Assembly: GCF_000208745.1 (NCBI RefSeq)
Contig: NC_030852.1
Location: 31,698,969 to 31,762,968 of the forward strand
Length of the DNA stretch: 64,000 nucleotides
Direction of reading: 5' to 3'
Source of the DNA: Theobroma cacao
Taxonomy: Eukaryota; Streptophyta; Magnoliopsida; Malvales; Malvaceae
Of this stretch, positions 56,656 to 64,000 are shown piece by piece; positions within the stretch are counted from its first letter, which is position 1, and each line of letters starts with the position of its first letter. The notes beneath the pieces are model-generated. The model did no database searches and was not told the origin of the DNA. It saw nothing but the letters and a program-made list of their open reading frames with translations. Made by a program: the position numbers and the translations under genes.

Positions 56656-59600
56656 TCATGCATTGAAGAGTTTCCGGAAAGGTCCATCCTTCCGGTCCTT
56701 TGCAGCTTCTGTTAAAGCAAGGAACCTCTTGAACCCTGTGGTGGCAGCACCACGTCCGAGCGCAGCTGCTCGTGTTAGCACATCCTCTCGAGAAGCTATG
56801 AATCCAACTGAAGCAGGGTTCAAAATCGCTGCAACTGTGGTGGTGGGAGGGGCAGGTGGCGTTGCTTGGCTAACTGGTGCAACACTTGAAGGTTGTGAGA
56901 TTGCCGGTGCTCCTTTGTTGAAATCATCTAATATAGTCTGCTGGTCAGATTTCTTGAGGCCCTGCACATGAAATTTTTTCGAGTTTTCACTTAGAAACCA
57001 TAAATTTTGAGCCGTGAAATACCTAAATACTTAATTTGCACATCAAAAAATACATCAAAATTACTGTGTTTTAAGATCTAAAACCATATAATGATATCCC
57101 CAGCGTCAACCTGACATTCAGCTATAACTGAAATAATGCTCCAAATAAAAGTGTCATCATTTGAAGTGACAAAGTTAGGATTAACTTCACCTTAAGCTCT
57201 AGAATACGCTGGAACTCCATTGGTGTTCCCTCTGGTAGCAATGCACGGTATGTATCCGCAACAGAATCAACAGGAGATAGTATAACCTGTGTAATGATTA
57301 AAAGCAAACTTGTATTATAAAAGATAGCCATAACTTGCCAGAATGAAAGCTGACCAGTAATTTGATCACATACCTTCAAAAGTGCTTCAGCTTTGCTCAT
57401 CTCTCGACTTACAAATTTGGAATATCCAGCAGCACCAGATGTCTGCCAATAGAAGTTAAATTTATCATGTTTTCTGTACCCCTATTTTTTTCTTTTTCTT
57501 TGCAAAATAGGATAATAGCAATGACAAAGAAGCTGATGAAGCCATCAAGAATATGGAAACAAATCCATATAATATTGCAAATAACACCAGAGAGGTAACT
57601 TCATTAATGATATTCCAAGCCAAAATGGAGCACCAAAATGTTGGGTGGGGGGTAATTTTTACTCCAGAGTGTAGATAAAGTTTCAAGCATAAGTCATATC
57701 TTTAGATGGATACCAATTTGTGTCCCAGAGGGCAATGGGACCATAATACAGCAGTGTCCTTTAAATAATAACATGTAAGAGCTATTTGAAGCATAATTTC
57801 AGTAATACTGCACACTCCAGAACTGAAAAGTGATGCAACCTTAATGAAAACAGAGATGCAGAACCACGACTCAGGTCAGTAACATTTAAGAGCCATCTGC
57901 AGCACAATTTGACAGTCCAATATGTCACATGCAATGACGTTAACTGAAAATTTGATTAACAATAACAGACTGGAAATCACGCTCAACAGGCTTTACCATG
58001 TTAATAACAAGTGTTTATTTGAATGCACTAACTCACCTGTTGACCAAGTGAAGGAATTTCCAAAAGAATTGTCTTTACAGCTTGAGTATCTAACAGCATC
58101 TGCAATACAATTGCACCATTAACTTATACAGAAGTATAACATCTCTTCAATGCCCTAATATCCATACTGCCATCATCCCTAATTCCATGTTCGTTATCAC
58201 AATTTATTCAGTCACATTCAAATGTTAATACATGGTCTTTAGAGTTTAGAGGGAACTGTAAAGAAGTTAACAGACCTAGATCACAAACAACTACGTATCA
58301 GCACCTCATTTAACGTTCTTTTATACACTAATATTCACCAAAAGTTAATGGATCTAAAGTTTTAGATACAATGGCAACATACATTATGCTTAACCACAAG
58401 AATAAAACAATAGAAAAAAGGATAGCAGAGAAACAATAATATGATCAGTACTTGTTGGGCTCCAGTTTCTGATATCTGCTTGCATTTGAATATGTTCATG
58501 TAGAACCGTGGGCCAAGCGATGATGCAAGCTGCAAAATAAGAAACAAGCAAATTGAACAACTTATCTATTCACAAAAGTTTATAATTTAACTACGCTACT
58601 TGTACTTGGAAATTACAAACTAATAAACCTTGCAGTGTTGTATAATCAAAAAATTAATATTCCAAGCTTGTATTTTCCTGGAATGGATGATAGAGATAAA
58701 TGCATGCATATACACATGCAAAGTGTTTTTCTACAAAAGATACCAATCATGCAAAAATGCACATTTGCATATGTATATGTACTTATGCAAGCATATTTAC
58801 AGATAATTTGGTTTCTCAACAAGCTCATTGGAAATAAAAAAGAAAGAGAGAAGAACGAAGCAAATAGTAAGACTAACCGATCTTAAGAAGTATAGTATAA
58901 GACCCATTTTTTCCTCTTTATTTACCTTGTCCAAGAAGAACTGGAAGTAAATAGGTGAAAGAAGTCTCCCAAGTACAGGAATGCTGCTGGTAAGGATCAT
59001 ATTTATGCCATTGACATATCTGCAACAAGGACAAAGAAGTTGCTTTTAAAGTTGACTCTGGCCTTGCTGAAATTAAAATCACAAAAGGATGCATCTTACC
59101 CTGATTGGTCCCCAACACTTTCAAGGGTACCCCATGGAACACGTGTCATTGCAGCCATTTCAGCATCAAATTTAGTTTCCAGGCCATGCACTAGGGTTAC
59201 TAAAGATCTTGTTATAACTGCTGAAAATTCATCCTGCAAAATTGCAAGACCTTGTAGAAATCAACAAAAGCATTGTTATAAAATGAATTAGTTATGAAGC
59301 AAGCTGTACCTGCACTTCTGACATATCCACCCTGTCTGCAAATTGAGAATCAATGATTTTGGAGACACTTTCAGCCAGTTCACCAGACTGTTGTAAAAGT
59401 AAACTTGGGTTACTAAAACTCTACAATCCGTTTTCATCATCAATGGAAGCATGTATATAAGAACATACATAAGTAGGGCAGCATAGTTAACAATAGCCTG
59501 CTACAGAACTGAATAATGTTGCTCTGGTGCTATGAAGAGTTGCATGCAGTGAGTTACTCTAAACTCAAGCATAAGTGTGACCAAGATATTGAGTAGTTAG

Positions 59601-62600
59601 GGAAAAAAAATGTAACTGATAGATTATAATCCCATTAAATAGTTGAAGGATGAAATCAATACTGATCACTCACACACAAACACCAATAACATACCATAAA
59701 GAATGGTTCATAGCACAATAGTATATAATGTACACGTAAAATTATGCACAAGCACTAACATGGAAGTAGCACATTTCACATTTAATAATCAGAGAGAAGC
59801 AAAGATTCCAGAAACTGACCGTTTTGTGGCAATATTCAGCTGAATTTACAATATAACAGATCACTCTTTCATCCCTGTCAGACGTCTGGAGATGTTGCCC
59901 CATAAATGCAAAATAAAAGATTAGCATCTGGCATAGAGACCACTTGATTTCCATAAACACCTTAAGGTTAGTACAGATGAGAATATACCTTTATCTGCCC
60001 ATCCATACCAGTGGCTGCAGCAACAATCCCTGTACCACCTTTTGGCAGTCTTGCAAAAAGCTTTGTGGCATAGGCTTTGAGGACTCTTTGAAACACCTAA
60101 GGATGAAAAAATCATTTAAGCTTTCATTAACCAACCACCTCATTTTTACCATTGTAAATTGTTCTTTTTCTTAAGATTCATTCCACAACTTAATTTTATG
60201 CATGTCACTAAATTTGCAATCTCAGTCATATATAAATATTGACAGGCAAGGGTTTAGTGTATACAATAAAATCTACAGGAATTTTCTTTCTACAATAAAA
60301 TTATGCATGCAATAATTTTGTATCCCTTCTTTGCCATGCTACCAATAATCTGTGCGCCCCACAATTACCCATTCTGTTTGGTTCAGTATTTCCAAGTGCA
60401 ATTTGGTTGGCCTATATGGAACAAATGTTGAGGCAATACAATTAAAAAGCAAAAAGAATAAATTTCACGAACATACCCTGAACAAATTATATAAAGTCTG
60501 GCTCTTTGTCAGAGCACTGCATCGCTTTAAGCTCCTCTTGATTATAAGAAACAACTAGGACAAAGAAGGAAATGAAGACCAAGTCAATACAATGAATTTG
60601 CTAAATATTTCTCTAACAGAATATCAAGCACAGATCTGCCAATTTGGAATTTGAGTACATAGTTGCTCTCAGAACATCAGTATGTACCCATTGCAGGAAA
60701 CTAGCAAAGGACATAAAAAATTGATGTGAGATTGACAAAGAAAAATACCTAACATTGTTTACTAAGAAACAATGGCTTAACAGATAAAAGAATATGTAGT
60801 AGCTTACCTGCATACTACTGGAAAGAACATTATTCTGACTTCCTTCCTCAACATCCCATGTTTCTTCCTGACATATGAAACAATGATTCCATGAAATATG
60901 AGCACCAAAAAGCAACAGAAAATGTTTACTGAAGAATGATTCATATTATGCCTGAACTACCTGAACAAGTTTCTCAAGATTCTCCATCAGTGTCTTTTCT
61001 TCTAATTCTATATATACAATTAAGTGAGGCTCAAAGCAGGATGAAATAATCCCATGGAAGTTGAACTGCCAGGAAATGAGTACAGACAATTTTATTAGCA
61101 AACTTATAGGATGAAAGCCAAAACTATGATGAAAATAGGAATTTATAACAACATAATGCAGAAGGAAAATATGTTTTTCATGATTTGCTAAATTAGAAAA
61201 ACCATATGCAAGTACTGTTTCTCAGAACATAAATTCCAAGTGTGAAATTAGAGACTTCTTAGTTATAACATATTCATACTACTACAATGTATAATGTAAC
61301 AAACCAATCATGAGGAGGCATTACATTAATCCAATTCCAAATAGACATTACCAAGTTACTCCCAGTTTCAATGGGAACAACAAAGACAGCCTAATAAGAT
61401 GATGCGCATGCTTCGGAATAAAAGTATTTTATAGCCAAAACATGTAGACATCACCAACTTAACAATCTCTAGAGGTCCCCGTTACCTTCCAGTTTACCAA
61501 GGAAATGCAAAAGATCTAGGGTGAAGGCAAATTAAAGAAGTGATCAAATAATCCAACTTAAGAGTTTCTGCCATTTGAGCATAGAGTCTACATGTGACTC
61601 AGAAGTAGAGCACTGCCAATCCTGTTACTAAACTACAATGAAGAATGCTCTTATAGAAAGTTAAAATGTACCCCAGCTCCAGGTGCAGACAAATCTTTGT
61701 TTCCAACCTTTTCCTGTCAACACAAAGTCAGAAGAGAAAATTGATAACATAATTCTGTAATTCTCGAGCAGAAGGATTTATCTCTAACGTAGTGTAGTGA
61801 TAATTGTGTATAGCATACTTCATTCTCACTTCCTTGATGTGCAGCAAGCTTTTTCTCATACTTCTTTCGAATATCTAAAGCACTTCGACTATTATTCTGC
61901 CTGCCAATTTCTTCAATGTCATTTCCAATCTCTCTACTCTGAGTACCACCCCCAAATTTCTCTGCCAATTCATCCTCAAATTCTAAAGTTCTTTGTAGTG
62001 CCTGCAATTTCCAAAGCATAAAAACTTCATAAGTAAAATTGGCACACAGCTCACTAATAATGAAGTAGGAAATAGTACTTTACCAAATTACATCAGCTTA
62101 TAATTATTCCAACAACAGAAAATAAAACCAAAAAATAACACAGTTCCACAGGAATCATCTTTAGAATGAGCTTAACTCTATGTCTTAAACAACAGTCCAA
62201 AGGCTGAATAGGCTTAATACTATATGAAAAAGATATTTTAGTACAAACTACGAATAGGCCTTAATACTATATGGTACTGTAAAGAGATGTGATACTGTGT
62301 ATCATAGGATGAGATTGACAGCCATCAGCAGTCTCAGAAAAAGAAAAAGGAAAAAAAAACATATGCCGAGGTTTCAAGCATGTCCTCCATCACAAAAAGT
62401 AGACAGGAGCTAGTTTAAAATGGCAACTATAATTAAGCCATTTTTTAGAAACAATTACATAACATATATTTTGAGCAAACTAACAACACAATTGCTAGAC
62501 TTTTGTCCTCTGTAATGTACCCAAAAATATAAAAAACAGCGGTGTCAAGCACACTAAGGTAACTACTTCAACTAGGCATTGAACCCTAAAAAAATGCATA

Positions 62601-62855
62601 ACAGTCGAAGACACTTTCTATTGATACTGTAGAGTCAGGAGATTTCTGCAAGTTTCCATTGCTGAAGACCTAGAAAATATGGCTTACCAACAGCAAGGTT
62701 GCAACATCAGGCTTCTCTTTCAGGTTGTCAAGGATCCCCTCCAGTTGTTTCCTGGAAGCAAAATCCCACGTAAGACAGTCTAAATCCTGCAGTGGTATAA
62801 TTCGTTCATTACCCCCCCCCCCCCCCCTCTTTTTGACAATCCATAATTCATTTGN

Positions 62856-62887
<32 letters not shown>

Positions 62888-63935
62888 TGACAATCCATAA
62901 TTCATTTGTTGTATTAATTCTGCATGATGTCATGAAGTCCCTTATGTTTAAATATTAGTGTAAGTCAATTTCAGTTGACCTCCTCAAAAGCAAACTAGGA
63001 AGTGAAACTCTTGATAGTATGCACTTAGATGAAGCATTTAGTCACCAACCTTTTTCACAAAAAATATCAACAATAATTATTAATTTAAATAGCTGACAAA
63101 AAAAATTATAATTTAAGTAGAAATAGAAATAATACAGATTATATATTACCCACATGTAAAACCAAAGAAAATTGTTTGTTTATTTTTCAACTAAATGGCA
63201 AGGACTAAGCACAACCAGGGACAGATCAACAAAGCACTACATAGGTTTAGGGGCCAGGCCACTAAGTATATAAACTACCCTTTTTTCATTTTCTTTTTTC
63301 AGAAAATACAGTCCTAGTATCATTTTTTGGAGAAAAATTACTATGGTTACTCAAGCACCATTTAAAGAGAAAGAAAAAACTTGCATATAATTGAAACTGT
63401 TGCTACAATGATGTAAAGAATGAAGATTATTGAAGTTATGGAACCAACCTAGAAGTATTTTTATTGTATCCCAATATTCCATTAATGATTTATAAGATTT
63501 CTGTCCAAAAAATACATACCTTGTCTTCTTACAGAACTGGATACAGAGACGATAAGGGACAAGCCATGACATAGGAAAGATTTTCCAGATTTCCTCATTT
63601 GTTCTCATCCGTCGCTTGATCCATGCATACCTTCGTTCCGTTTTATCCAGTTTAGCTAGTTCTAGTTAGGCAAAAACCATCAAGACTTCAGCACCATTAA
63701 AACCAATAGTGAAAGCTTAATGAATAAAGCAAAATTAAAGATTATATTGAAAGGGAGGTTAAAGCCACACAAACCAGCTCCTTCAAAGATCTGTTCATAT
63801 GAAGTAAGCTCCCTGCTGCAGAAGTTATTTACCAACTCTTCTCTCACAGATGGTTCCAACGCATTGACGACTAAACAAGCATCAGATAAGTGCTGCAGCA
63901 AATTAGTCTCTTCGGTCTCCTTGCCAGTTCCTAAG
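56656..63935 (-). CDS. VPS53: VPS53, GARP tethering complex subunit (5' exons outside window)
   Basis: Subunit of the GARP complex that tethers endosome-derived vesicles at the trans-Golgi; the Arabidopsis gene is also called HIT1. Visible exons: complement(56656..56961, 57191..57286, 57374..57442, 58037..58099, 58452..58529, 58926..59019, 59100..59233, 59310..59387, 59820..59885, 59989..60096, 60477..60554, 60808..60867, 60961..61065, 61672..61713, 61819..62001, 62688..62751, 63520..63661, 63775..63935). Together they encode about 641 C-terminal residues; the N-terminal coiled-coil exons lie beyond 64000. All joins keep frame. Landmarks: LLQHLSDACLVVNALEPSVR, KKTRKQLEGILDNLKEKPDV, EFEDELAEKFGGGTQSREIG, EETWDVEEGSQNNVLSSSMQ, KLPKGGTGIVAAATGMDGQI-like, LLSPIYFQFFLDK, LLPEGTPMEFQRILELKGLK. 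The C-terminus is Pro/Thr-rich, then DVLTRAAALGRGAATTGFKR, ending RKLFNA. The intron 62752-63519 contains the N and duplicated poly-C tract. No internal stop was found. Confidence 0.94.
62812..62908. repeat. Poly-C tract with 27-base flank repeated on both sides of an N
   Basis: A run of 16 C (62812-62827) plus a 27-base flank ending TTCATTTG (62828-62854) is followed by N (62855), then a run of 26 C (62856-62881) and the identical 27-base flank (62882-62908). It lies in a VPS53 intron. It looks like an assembly or gap-filling artefact at a homopolymer. Confidence 0.9.
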
Positions 63936-64000
63936 CTGCGATTAAGACCTCAAACTTATAAAATACAACAAATAAAATTTAAAAAATTAATTTAGTGGAA

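Noticed and set aside
56663..56971. 102-codon plus-strand frame opposite the last VPS53 exon
   Set aside because: The minus-strand exon matches the VPS53 C-terminus and joins its upstream exon in frame; the plus frame is a shadow.

Overview
The window is nuclear DNA of a flowering plant, most likely a eudicot rosid. It has intron-rich genes with GT..AG introns, AT-rich spacers, and plant-restricted families: PLS-type PPR proteins, PMEI-type inhibitors, expansin-like B, purine permease, a nuclear intron maturase and a non-specific lipid-transfer protein. The species cannot be fixed from sequence alone; a malvid is only a guess. Exon boundaries were set by hand from splice sites, reading-frame continuity and family knowledge, so an error of a base or two is possible.

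Layout: (1) 1-696 (-), SANT-domain membrane protein, running off the left edge. (2) 3067-3558 (-), type-1 lipid-transfer protein. (3) 5358-7562 (+), intact PPR protein resembling Arabidopsis At1g32415. (4) 9368-11242 (+), a second PPR reading frame broken by two in-frame stops. (5) 12370-13685 (-), expansin-like B1. (6) 18294-20202 (+), HAD sugar phosphatase SGPP. (7) 20681-24894 (-), dynamin-related DRP1E, 15 exons. (8) 26041-27519 (-), purine permease with one in-frame stop. (9) 27.5-32.9 kb, a gene-poor stretch with degraded repeats, pieces resembling nMAT2 and VPS53, and a long-TIR element. (10) 32892-35093 (+), nuclear maturase nMAT2. (11) 35640-36233 and 38262-38804 (-), two invertase/PMEI-type inhibitors. 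(12) 38.8-43.5 kb, a gene-poor stretch with a putative copia-type solo LTR. (13) 43875-54408 (+), RNA helicase UPF1, 29 exons. (14) 55183-55872 (-), METTL21-type methyltransferase. (15) 56656-63935 and beyond (-), C-terminal three quarters of the GARP subunit VPS53, running off the right edge.

The genes do not form a pathway. They are ordinary housekeeping and family genes, each with its own promoter: membrane traffic (DRP1E, VPS53), RNA quality control and organelle RNA processing (UPF1, nMAT2, PPRs), cell wall and secreted proteins (EXLB1, PMEIs, LTP). The less ordinary features are three in-frame nonsense codons in otherwise uninterrupted reading frames, two related copies of a long-inverted-repeat element 28 kb apart, a spacer at 31-32 kb holding fragments of two genes that are intact elsewhere in the window, and a probable assembly error around the single N in a VPS53 intron. 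I found no rRNA, tRNA, CRISPR array or bacterial-type system.
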